Assembly (NCBI RefSeq): GCF_004114915.1
Contig: NZ_CP022219.1
Coordinates: forward strand, 3,378,501 to 3,442,500
Length of the DNA: 64,000 nt
Direction of reading: 5' to 3'
Origin: Bradyrhizobium guangxiense
Lineage (GTDB): Bacteria > Pseudomonadota > Alphaproteobacteria > Rhizobiales > Xanthobacteraceae
Every line of letters begins with the position of its first letter. Position 1 is the first letter of the stretch. Positions 1 to 6,575 of this stretch are shown here, one piece after another. Position numbers and translations under genes: made by a program. The notes below the pieces were generated by a model. That model saw only the letters and a program-made list of their open reading frames with translations. It was not told the origin of the DNA and did not search any database.

Positions 1-438
1 AGCAGCCCCGCGGACATCTCGGTCGAGCAGCGGCTGGTCGAGATCGGGCGCGAGATGCTGACCTTCACCTGCGGTCCCGATGCCGTCGCCTTCAGCCGCA
101 TGATGACCGCGCAGGCCATCAACTTCCCCGACGTCGCCAAGCTCGGCAAGGAGGAAGGCTGGCTCAAGGCGGTCGCCACCACGGCGCGCTTCTTCGACCA
201 TCTGGTGGCGCAGGGTGCGCTCGACGTCGAGGACACCACCATTGCCGCCGAGGTATTTCTCGACGTGGTGGCCGGTCACGCCCACCGCATGGCGACCTTC
301 GGAATGGCGCTCGAGATGAAGGCCGCCGAAAAGCGCATGCGCGCGACGATCAAGCTGTTCCTGGCCGGCGCGCTCGGACCTGCCGACCGCGGCCAAGACG
401 CCGCCAAGGGCACGCAACGCCGCCGCCCCTCGCGCTGA
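1..438 (+). CDS. TetR/AcrR family transcriptional regulator, C-terminal part
   Basis: The frame is open from the first base of the window, so the N-terminal helix-turn-helix lies upstream and only the ligand-binding half (about 145 residues) is visible. The visible part is helical, and the sequence around the FSRMMTAQA stretch followed by a FFDHLVAQGAL segment resembles the AefR-like TetR C-terminal domain. These proteins are usually local repressors of efflux or metabolic genes, but the target cannot be seen here. The next gene starts 255 bases downstream and has its own leader, so they need not be co-transcribed. Confidence 0.75.
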   Translation, partial: SSPADISVEQRLVEIGREMLTFTCGPDAVAFSRMMTAQAINFPDVAKLGKEEGWLKAVATTARFFDHLVAQGALDVEDTTIAAEVFLDVVAGHAHRMATFGMALEMKAAEKRMRATIKLFLAGALGPADRGQDAAKGTQRRRPSR

Positions 439-692
439 CAATTCCGTGAGGATCCCGCTCTATCCCCACGGGGACGACCGCCACGCCATTGACCAAAATA
501 AAACGACACGGTATGGTTTAGTTATGGGCGATGCGGACCGGCTTTTTTCACCAGCCCCAAAGGCGGCCCGTATCACCGAGATCGTCACGGCGGGTACAAC
601 CCGCCTCGACGCTCCGCGGCCGGCCTTCGCCCAAGGTCGGCCGCGAATTCTTTACGATCATCCGGCACACTCGCTGGCCGAGGGTTTCGAGC

Positions 693-1295
693 ATGACGAC
701 TGCCAAACGATGGACCTCGCAACTGCTTGCGATCGCCTTGCCCGTGCTGCTCATCGCCGCACCGGCAGGGGCAACGGTGTCCATGGGCACACCGACCGCC
801 CTTCATAGCGATACAGATGGTGACGCCGAGGCTGACCGCCAGGCCGTCAGCCGCGAGATCGAGCGCTTTCGCAGCTCGTCGATCTCGATCAGCCAGGCCA
901 TGGCGATCGCGGAAGCCCGCCATGCCGGCGCCACGACGGCGGACGTGAGCTTCGACGGCGGCTCCGGTGTGCCGGTGTATCGGGTGAAGACCGTGCACAA
1001 CGACCGGATCTGGCGCCATACCATCAACGCTGCGACCGGCGAGCTTGTAGGTGGGGAAGCCGCCCTGCCCCTGACCGAGCTCGACAAGGACGATCGCAGC
1101 AATCTCGCAGCCCTGGGCGCGATCAGGCATCGGCTCGCCGATGCCGTGCGCGTTGCCGAGCGCGCCGCCTCGGGCAAGGCGATCAGCGGCGGGCTGGTGC
1201 GCGAGCGCGGCCGGCTGAACTTTTCGATCGTCGTCCTCAGCGGCGACGACCTCAAGGAGGTCACCCTGGAGCCGCCGGGCGCGCGCGCCAAATAG
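693..1295 (+). CDS. exported PepSY-domain protein
   Basis: This is a 200-residue protein. I place the start at the ATG that opens a signal peptide (MTTAKRW followed by a hydrophobic stretch ending near APAGA); the frame extends further upstream but codes for arginine-rich, non-natural-looking sequence. Residues about 60-120 match the PepSY pattern: a helix containing ISQAMAIAEA, then strands with VPVYRVKTVHN and TINAATGELVG. A second, weaker PepSY-like stretch follows (LADAVRVAERA to FSIVVLSGD). PepSY proteins are periplasmic and often inhibit proteases or bind cofactors. The partner is unknown. Confidence 0.75.
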   Translation: MTTAKRWTSQLLAIALPVLLIAAPAGATVSMGTPTALHSDTDGDAEADRQAVSREIERFRSSSISISQAMAIAEARHAGATTADVSFDGGSGVPVYRVKTVHNDRIWRHTINAATGELVGGEAALPLTELDKDDRSNLAALGAIRHRLADAVRVAERAASGKAISGGLVRERGRLNFSIVVLSGDDLKEVTLEPPGARAK

Positions 1296-1334
1296 CGTAG
1301 TCCCTCGCGGGGCCGCATTCCCGCCGAAAAACCA

Positions 1335-1363
1335 TTGACGGGCGCAAGACTCTCCCGCATAAG
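1335..1363 (+). promoter_or_regulatory. sigma-70-type promoter of the asd leader
   Basis: TTGACG at 1335-1340 and CATAAG at 1358-1363 are separated by exactly 17 bases, a good match to a housekeeping promoter. The predicted transcription start (about 1370-1372) coincides with the ATG of the leader peptide, so the transcript would be leaderless or nearly so, as in the rhizobial trp leader transcript. Inferred by eye; the start is not mapped. Confidence 0.6.
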
Positions 1364-1371
1364 TCGCCGCC

Positions 1372-1443
1372 ATGTTCACGACCACCAAACGCACGACCAA
1401 AACCACCACGGCCCCAGGGGCCCGGGGAGGCGTGCGCGCGTAG
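1372..1443 (+). CDS. threonine-rich leader peptide of asd
   Basis: This is a 23-codon frame: ATG, Phe, then eight Thr codons among eleven (1378-1410) interspersed with two Lys and one Arg, then an Ala/Gly/Arg tail and TAG at 1441. It lies between a strong promoter (1335-1363) and an intrinsic terminator (1475-1506), ahead of asd, whose product feeds threonine synthesis. This is the arrangement of an amino-acid attenuator: ribosomes starved of Thr-tRNA would stall on the Thr run and favour read-through into asd. The peptide itself probably has no function beyond translation, though rhizobial trp leader peptides can also act in trans. Confidence 0.65.
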   Translation: MFTTTKRTTKTTTAPGARGGVRA

Positions 1444-1474
1444 GTCGTCGACTTAAACGCATCAGCTCTACGGC

Positions 1475-1506
1475 AAGCCCCGCCCTCGATGGTCCGGGGC
1501 TTTTTT
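1475..1506 (+). terminator. attenuator terminator ahead of asd
   Basis: AAGCCCCG (1475-1482) pairs with CGGGGCTT (1495-1502), giving an 8-bp stem with a 12-base loop, and runs into a T tract at 1501-1506. A competing antiterminator is possible, because CGGGG at 1423-1427 (inside the leader frame, just after the Thr codons) can pair with CCCCG at 1478-1482. The terminator lies 33 bases before the asd start codon, so it would control asd and not an upstream gene. Confidence 0.7.
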
Positions 1507-1538
1507 GTTGTCTCAATCTCAAGTCAATGGAGGACAAA

Positions 1539-2564
1539 GTGAGTAACGATCCCGTCGTCGCGATTGTCGGCGTCACCGGTGCGGTGGGCGCCGAATTCAT
1601 CGCCACCATGGACAAGCGCGGCTTTCGCGTCGGCAAGCTCAAGGCGCTCGCCAGCGCCCGCTCGGCCGGCAAGACGGTGTCGTTCCGCGGCAAGGAGATC
1701 GTAATCGAGGAGCTGACCGAGCGCTCCTTCGAAGGTGTTGATATCGCCCTGTTCTCCGCCGGCGGCAGCATCTCCAGGAAGTACGCGCCGATCGCGGTCA
1801 AGTCCGGCGCCGTCGTGGTCGACAACTCCTCCGCCTTCCGCATGGACCCGAACGTGCCGCTGGTGATCCCCGAGATCAACGCGAACCGCATCCGCAACCA
1901 CAAGGGCATCATTGCCAACCCGAACTGCGCCGCGATCACCGCGCTGGTGCCGCTGTGGCCGATCCACCAGAAGAACCGCATCAAGCGCGTCATCATCTCG
2001 ACCTATCAGGCCGCCTCCGGCGCCGGTGCCGCGGCGATGGAGGAGCTGGTCGAATCGACCCGCGCCAATCTCAACGGGCAGGTCTATACGCCCAAGGTGA
2101 TGCCACACCCCTACGCCTTCAACCTCTTCAACCACAACACGGCGATCGACCCTGACACCGGCTACAACGACGAAGAGACCAAGGTCATCAAGGAAACCCG
2201 CAAGATCTTCGAGGACGACAGTATCGCCGTTGGCGTCACCTGCGTGCGCGTGCCGGTGCTGCGCGCGCATTGCGAGGCCATCACCTTCGAATGCGAGAAG
2301 CCGATCACCGAGGACCAGGTCCGCGCCATCATGGCGCAGGCCCCCGGTGTGAAGGTGGTCGACGACCGCACCAAGAACTACTTCCCGATGCCGATCGACG
2401 CCTCGGGCCAGGACGACGTGCTGGTCGGCCGCATCCGCAAGGACCTCAGCGACACCTCAGGCCATTCGATCTCGATGTTCGTGGCGGCCGATCAGCTGCT
2501 CAAGGGCGCGGCGCTGAACGCGGTGCAGATTGCGGAGCTGCTGCCGCAGCGCGTGATGGCGTAA
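1539..2564 (+). CDS. asd: aspartate-semialdehyde dehydrogenase
   Basis: It reduces aspartyl phosphate to aspartate semialdehyde with NADPH, the branch point to diaminopimelate/lysine, threonine and methionine. The 341-residue product has the GVTGAVG dinucleotide motif (residues 11-17), the catalytic cysteine in NPNCAAI (Cys130) and the catalytic His in VLRAHCEAI (about 244), and full family length. I choose the GTG at 1539 because GGAGGA sits 5 bases upstream; an ATG four codons earlier (1527) would overlap that ribosome-binding site. The frame continues upstream to 1335 but that part covers the leader and terminator. Regulation is probably by the threonine attenuator at 1372-1506. Confidence 0.95.
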   Translation: MSNDPVVAIVGVTGAVGAEFIATMDKRGFRVGKLKALASARSAGKTVSFRGKEIVIEELTERSFEGVDIALFSAGGSISRKYAPIAVKSGAVVVDNSSAFRMDPNVPLVIPEINANRIRNHKGIIANPNCAAITALVPLWPIHQKNRIKRVIISTYQAASGAGAAAMEELVESTRANLNGQVYTPKVMPHPYAFNLFNHNTAIDPDTGYNDEETKVIKETRKIFEDDSIAVGVTCVRVPVLRAHCEAITFECEKPITEDQVRAIMAQAPGVKVVDDRTKNYFPMPIDASGQDDVLVGRIRKDLSDTSGHSISMFVAADQLLKGAALNAVQIAELLPQRVMA

Positions 2565-2584
2565 CAGAGCACGCCTGTCGATCC

Positions 2585-2725
2585 GTCATCCTGAGGTGCG
2601 AACCATGCAGCGCCAGGCGCTGCATGGTGAACCTCGAAGGATGAACGGCCGAGATGCAGCAACCGGGCCGTCGCCCTTCGAGACTCGCCGAAGAGGCGAG
2701 CACCTCAGGGTGACGGTGATGCTTT
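2585..2725. repeat. dispersed intergenic repeat (CCTTCGAG / CTCAGGGTGA type)
   Basis: The asd-queA gap carries two inverted-repeat units: CATCCTGAGGTGC followed by a GCAGCGCC-AGGCGCTGC hairpin and CCTCGAAGGATG, then CCCTTCGAGAC, a CTCGCC-GAAGA-GGCGAG hairpin and ACCTCAGGGTGA. I recall this kind of palindrome as recurrent between Bradyrhizobium genes. It sits between convergent genes and may help terminate both. Confidence 0.65.
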
Positions 2726-2737
2726 TGCGCGGGTCGC

Positions 2738-3811
2738 CTACAGCTCTGCCCGAAACAGCAAACACGCATCGCCATACGAATAGAAGCGATAATCTTGCGC
2801 GATCGCATGCGCATAGGCCTGCTTCATCGTCTCCAGCCCTGAAAATGCCGACACCAGCATGAACAGCGTCGACTTCGGCAGGTGGAAATTCGTCATCAGA
2901 ATATCGACCGCGCGGAAGCGATAGCCAGGGGTGATGAAGATCGAGGTCTCCGCCGCGAACGGCCGGATCGTGCCATCTTCGCTCGCCGCGCTTTCGAGCA
3001 GACGCAATGACGTGGTGCCGCCCGCGATGATGCGGCCGCCGTTCTTCCGCGCCGTGTTGAGCCGCTCCGCCGTCTCGGCCGAGATCGTGCCCCACTCGGC
3101 GTGCATCTTGTGGGCTTCGGTGTCGTCCACCTTCACCGGCAGGAACGTCCCTGCCCCGACATGCAGCGTGACGCGGTTGAGGCCGACGTCGCGCGCGCGC
3201 AGCGCCTGCTCCAGCGCGGGCGTGAAATGCAGCCCTGCGGTGGGCGCTGCAACCGCGCCCTCATTCGCCGCGAACATCGTCTGATAGTCCGCAAGGTCCT
3301 GATCGTCAGGCGTGCGCTTGGAGGCGATGTAGGGCGGCAGCGGCGGGCTGCCGAGATCGGCGATGGCCTGGTCGAGCGCCGGGCCGTGGAACGAGAACGA
3401 CAGCGTCACCTCGCCCTCGGTGCCCTTGGCCTCGACCTCGGCGTCAAGATGACCGAGCAGGCAGACCTTGCCTTCATTGCCGAAGCGGACTCGATCGCCG
3501 GCAACAAGCTTCTTCGCCGGCTTCACCAGCGCCTGCCAGCGTGAGCCGTCGAGGCGCTTGATCAGGGTCGCCTCGATCTTCGGCTCGGTCTCGCGGCCGA
3601 TGCGGCGGCCCTTCAATTGCGCAGCGATCACCTTGGTGTCGTTGACGACGAGCTGGTCGCCCGCCTTCAGCCATTGCGGCAGGTCGGCGATGGTCTGGTC
3701 GCGCAACGCACCGTTCTCCACCACCAGCATCCTGGCGGAGTCGCGCGGGCTCGCCGGGCGCAAGGCAATGCGCTCTGCGGGCAGGTCGAAATCGAACAGA
3801 TCGGTGCGCAT
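2738..3811 (-). CDS. queA: S-adenosylmethionine:tRNA ribosyltransferase-isomerase
   Basis: QueA transfers and isomerises the ribosyl moiety of SAM onto 7-aminomethyl-7-deazaguanine in tRNA, making epoxyqueuosine. The 357-residue product has the family landmarks: N-terminal FDFDLP and [37 protein letters not shown], and near the C terminus [13 protein letters not shown]. Length is normal. It is the last gene of a minus-strand run (coaD, cyclophilin, small protein, cyclophilin, queA) whose order I recognise from alphaproteobacteria; a tgt gene, often next, is not present downstream. Confidence 0.95.
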   Translation of the reverse strand: MRTDLFDFDLPAERIALRPASPRDSARMLVVENGALRDQTIADLPQWLKAGDQLVVNDTKVIAAQLKGRRIGRETEPKIEATLIKRLDGSRWQALVKPAKKLVAGDRVRFGNEGKVCLLGHLDAEVEAKGTEGEVTLSFSFHGPALDQAIADLGSPPLPPYIASKRTPDDQDLADYQTMFAANEGAVAAPTAGLHFTPALEQALRARDVGLNRVTLHVGAGTFLPVKVDDTEAHKMHAEWGTISAETAERLNTARKNGGRIIAGGTTSLRLLESAASEDGTIRPFAAETSIFITPGYRFRAVDILMTNFHLPKSTLFMLVSAFSGLETMKQAYAHAIAQDYRFYSYGDACLLFRAEL

Positions 3812-3825
3812 CCCTCGTCACCACC

Positions 3826-3903
3826 GTCATTCCGGGGCGATGCGCAGCATCGAACCCGGAATCTCGAGATTCCGGATTCGCGCTACGCGCGCTCCGGAAT
3901 GAC
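3826..3903. repeat. 78-bp palindromic repeat with 10-bp terminal inverted repeats
   Basis: GTCATTCCGG (3826-3835) is the exact inverse of CCGGAATGAC (3894-3903). Inside is a perfect 20-bp palindrome (3856-3875, centred on CTCGAG) and a CGCGCTACGCGCG stretch. It fills the queA/cyclophilin gap. It fits a REP/MITE-like dispersed element. Confidence 0.7.
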
Positions 3904-3912
3904 GCTACGTGG

Positions 3913-4377
3913 TCACTCCTTGTCCGCGGCCATCCGGGCCTTGACGATCTTATCCGGATTCATCACGGGCTCGCCGCGCTTGATCTTGTCGACGTTCTCC
4001 ATGCCTTCGGTCACCTTGCCCCACACCGTGTACTGGTTGTCGAGGAAGCGGGCGTCGTCGAAGCAGATGAAGAACTGGCTGTCGCCGGAATCGGGGTTGG
4101 CGGCGCGCGCCATCGAGGCGGTGCCGCGCACATGCGGCTCCTTGTTGAACTCGGCCTTCAGCTTCTTGCCGGAGCCGCCAGTGCCGGTGCCGTGCGGGCA
4201 GCCGGTCTGCGCCATGAAGCCCTCGATGACGCGGTGGAACACGATGCCGTCGTAGAAGCCCTCACGGACCAGCTCCTTGATGCGCGCGACATGGCCGGGC
4301 GCGAGGTCGGGGCGCATCTCGATGGTGACGGGGCCTTGCGTGGTCTCGAGGATCAGGGTGTTTTCGGTGACGCTCAT
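3913..4377 (-). CDS. ppiB: cytoplasmic cyclophilin-type peptidyl-prolyl isomerase
   Basis: This 154-residue cyclophilin catalyses cis-trans isomerisation of X-Pro bonds. It shows FHRVIEGFMAQTG, the GTGTGGSG loop, ASMARAANPDSGDSQFFI and VWGKVTEGM, covering the Arg, Phe, Met and Gln residues of the active site. There is no signal peptide, so it is cytoplasmic, in contrast to the exported paralogue at 4808-5371. Its start overlaps the stop of the preceding gene by 4 bases (ATGA), indicating translational coupling. Confidence 0.92.
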   Translation of the reverse strand: MSVTENTLILETTQGPVTIEMRPDLAPGHVARIKELVREGFYDGIVFHRVIEGFMAQTGCPHGTGTGGSGKKLKAEFNKEPHVRGTASMARAANPDSGDSQFFICFDDARFLDNQYTVWGKVTEGMENVDKIKRGEPVMNPDKIVKARMAADKE

Positions 4378-4796
4378 GCTCGTCTCTCTTGCGTTGGGGG
4401 TGAAGTCTTGTCGGGCGACGTTTTGCGGCTGCGGAACTGGATCGCGAATGGACGTCCCGCGGCGGCGCCGGCCATTGCATCGGTAAATGGCATCGGCGTG
4501 CAGCGTTGCAACGCCTCCATCACCGCGATCCGGTATTGCAGCCGGTCATTGTCGGAGGCCTCCGCGGATTCATAGGTAATCCTCGGATGGCCCAGAATGT
4601 TTCCGGCCCGGTTAAAGCTCACGACGACGGTGATGTCGAGGGGGCGGGCCTTGGCGGGCGGCGGCGGTCTCCAGCAGGTACGCAAGTGCCGGAAGACGTC
4701 CTGGATGGTGTTGACCTGCCCATCCTCGGCGGCTGCGCCGGAGACGCCGAGCAGCAGCATTGCGGCAACCAGCAAGAGCTTGTCGCCACAGCGCAC
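4374..4796 (-). CDS. exported small protein with TonB/TolA-like C-terminal fold
   Basis: This is a 140-residue protein with a signal peptide (about residues 1-23, ending GAAAED). The mature part has LDITVVVSFNRAGNILGHPRI, a helix with AVMEALQRCTP and a final FAIQFR strand, the pattern of TonB/TolA C-terminal domains. Two cysteines (in LRTCWR and QRCTP) could form a disulfide. It lies between two cyclophilin genes, 11 bases after one and overlapping the next by 4, so it belongs to that operon. The function is not known to me; a periplasmic envelope role is inferred. Confidence 0.7.
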   Translation of the reverse strand: MRCGDKLLLVAAMLLLGVSGAAAEDGQVNTIQDVFRHLRTCWRPPPPAKARPLDITVVVSFNRAGNILGHPRITYESAEASDNDRLQYRIAVMEALQRCTPMPFTDAMAGAAAGRPFAIQFRSRKTSPDKTSPPTQERRA

Positions 4797-4807
4797 TATC
4801 GCCGCTC

Positions 4808-5371
4808 CTACTTGATATCGGAAGCGACTTGCACCTTCACCATCTTGTCGGGATCGGTGACGGAGCCGCCGGGCGAGCCGGGGGGTGCCTTCTTCAGCTT
4901 GTCGACGACGTCCATGCCCTGCACCACCTCGCCGATCACGGTGTACTGGCCATCGAGGCTGCCGCCGTCGGCGAACATGATGAAGAACTGCGAGTTGGCG
5001 CTATCGACGCTGTCGCCGCGCCGGGCCATGCCGACGATGCCGCGGGCAAAATGCACCTTGGAGAATTCCTGCTTCAGGTTCGGATATTTCGAACCTCCGG
5101 TGCCGTTGAAATTCTGGCCGTCGCCGGTCTGCGCCATGAAGCCGTCCATGACGCGATGGAACGGCACGTTGTTGTAGTAGCCCTCGCGCGCGAGCTGCTT
5201 GATGCGCTCGGCATGCTGCGGCGCGATATCGGTCCTGAGCTTGATGACGATGCGGCCCTTGGTGCTGTCGATGACGATGGCGTTGGCCTTGTCGAGGTTT
5301 ACAGGCAATTGCTGCGCCAGCGCCGGCACCGCGAACAGAAGCGCGGCAAGAACTGCGAGAATTCGGATCAT
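4808..5371 (-). CDS. periplasmic cyclophilin-type peptidyl-prolyl isomerase
   Basis: This 187-residue cyclophilin has a clear signal peptide (MIRILAVLAALLFAVPALAQ), so folding help is given in the periplasm. Active-site segments are FHRVMDGFMAQTGDG, GIVGMARRGDSVDSANSQFF and YTVIGEVVQGMDVV. It lies 35 bases downstream of coaD and just upstream of the TolA-like gene. The exported/cytoplasmic cyclophilin pair here is a tandem duplication typical of this locus in alphaproteobacteria. Confidence 0.92.
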   Translation of the reverse strand: MIRILAVLAALLFAVPALAQQLPVNLDKANAIVIDSTKGRIVIKLRTDIAPQHAERIKQLAREGYYNNVPFHRVMDGFMAQTGDGQNFNGTGGSKYPNLKQEFSKVHFARGIVGMARRGDSVDSANSQFFIMFADGGSLDGQYTVIGEVVQGMDVVDKLKKAPPGSPGGSVTDPDKMVKVQVASDIK

Positions 5372-5406
5372 GACAACTCCGGATCAGAGAAGAGAAGGAA
5401 GCGCCG

Positions 5407-5904
5407 TTATCCGGCGAATTTTGCCTTGAGCTGGCTGGCTACAAGCGGCGGGACAAAGGCCGAGACGTCCCCGCCCATGCCGGCGATCTGGCGCACCAAA
5501 GTGGCGGTGATCGGGCGAACCATGGGAGAGGCCGGCAGGAAGACGGTGTGCACTTCGGGCGCCATCGCCTCGTTCATGCCGGCGAGCTGCATCTCGTAGT
5601 CGAGATCGGTGCCGTCGCGGAGGCCCCGAATCATGATCGTCGCCCCGTGCTTGCGCGCCGCCGTCACCGACAGATCGTCAAAGGTCACGGCTTCGAGCAC
5701 GCAGCCGGCCTTGGCCGCCACCGGCCCGCAAACGTCATGGAGCATCTTGAGCCGCTCCTCGGTCGAGAACAGCGGCTTCTTGCCGGGGTGGACCCCGATC
5801 GCGACCACGAGCCTGTCGCACAGCGACGCGCTATGCCGGACCACGTCCAGATGGCCGTTGGTGATGGGGTCGAAGGAACCGGGATAAAAGGCAATGCGCG
5901 GCAT
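5407..5904 (-). CDS. coaD: phosphopantetheine adenylyltransferase
   Basis: It makes dephospho-CoA from 4'-phosphopantetheine and ATP, the penultimate step of CoA synthesis. The 165 residues have the N-terminal [16 protein letters not shown] with the nucleotidyltransferase T/HxGH motif (NGHL), the [15 protein letters not shown] segment and the C-terminal SSP-like [16 protein letters not shown]. Length is normal for the family. The upstream gap of 259 bases holds the divergent start of a small secreted protein. Confidence 0.95.
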   Translation of the reverse strand: MPRIAFYPGSFDPITNGHLDVVRHSASLCDRLVVAIGVHPGKKPLFSTEERLKMLHDVCGPVAAKAGCVLEAVTFDDLSVTAARKHGATIMIRGLRDGTDLDYEMQLAGMNEAMAPEVHTVFLPASPMVRPITATLVRQIAGMGGDVSAFVPPLVASQLKAKFAG

Positions 5905-6163
5905 GGCTCCCTCCTACCGCGCCCGGCCCGGCCCGGCAAGCCGGGCAGGTTCCGTGGCCGTTTCCGGCGAAATATCCCGCCGGCCCAGTCGGCGAGAGCC
6001 GGTTTGTTTCGTCCTGAGGGCGCCCACGAAACAAAGAGGCGGGGACACGAAACCATTTCCCGGTGCGGCGAAGACGTCCGGAAACTGGCCATGGTTACCA
6101 ATCCGGTCAACGAATGACGGGCCGCATCAAGGATGCAGGCGGCCGCATCACAGGGGACTGTCA

Positions 6164-6421
6164 ATGATCAAGACTATCTCGGCGATTGCCATCTCCGCAT
6201 GCGTTGCTGCCGCCCTCACCCTGCTGCCCGGTTTTGCCCCGACGGTCGAGGCCAGCGTCCCGCAGCCGCTGGCCAAGAGCGACCGGCTCGATATCCGCAC
6301 CATCGGCAAGGACTGCTCCGCGCAGGCCTGGCCGAACTTCGAAGCATCTTGCCTGCGGCGTGCCGGCACCAAGGCGACCATCCGCGAGGCGCGCCTCGTG
6401 ACTGCCAACCGCAACCCGTAG
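6164..6421 (+). CDS. small secreted protein with a cysteine pair
   Basis: This is an 85-residue protein starting at an ATG with AGGGGA 8 bases upstream. A signal peptide occupies about residues 1-30 (ending TVEAS). The mature part has two cysteines spaced in DCSAQAWPNFEASCLR, a signature I associate with small conserved hypothetical proteins of Bradyrhizobium. The function is unknown. It is divergent from coaD and 154 bases before kup. Confidence 0.7.
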   Translation: MIKTISAIAISACVAAALTLLPGFAPTVEASVPQPLAKSDRLDIRTIGKDCSAQAWPNFEASCLRRAGTKATIREARLVTANRNP

Positions 6422-6451
6422 TCGGGTCTGTCAGTTTCGCGTCAGCTCCCC

Positions 6452-6487
6452 GAGCTGAATCCCAAGCTAAACCCCAGGCTAAATCCC
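6452..6487. repeat. three 12-bp degenerate tandem repeats upstream of kup
   Basis: GAGCTGAATCCC, AAGCTAAACCCC and AGGCTAAATCCC follow each other without gaps about 90 bases before the kup start. Such phased repeats can be regulator sites, but no known motif is recognised. Confidence 0.5.
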
Positions 6488-6575
6488 ATGGATATTTGCG
6501 ACGTCTCGTCGCAGACTGTGTGATGCTCGCGCCCGTCGGAATGGCCCGTCGGGCGCGATCCCATTGGGGGCACCG

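Noticed and set aside
1335..1538. Upstream extension of asd
   Set aside because: The extended frame covers a promoter, leader peptide and terminator; the GTG at 1539 has a strong ribosome-binding site and gives the family's N terminus.
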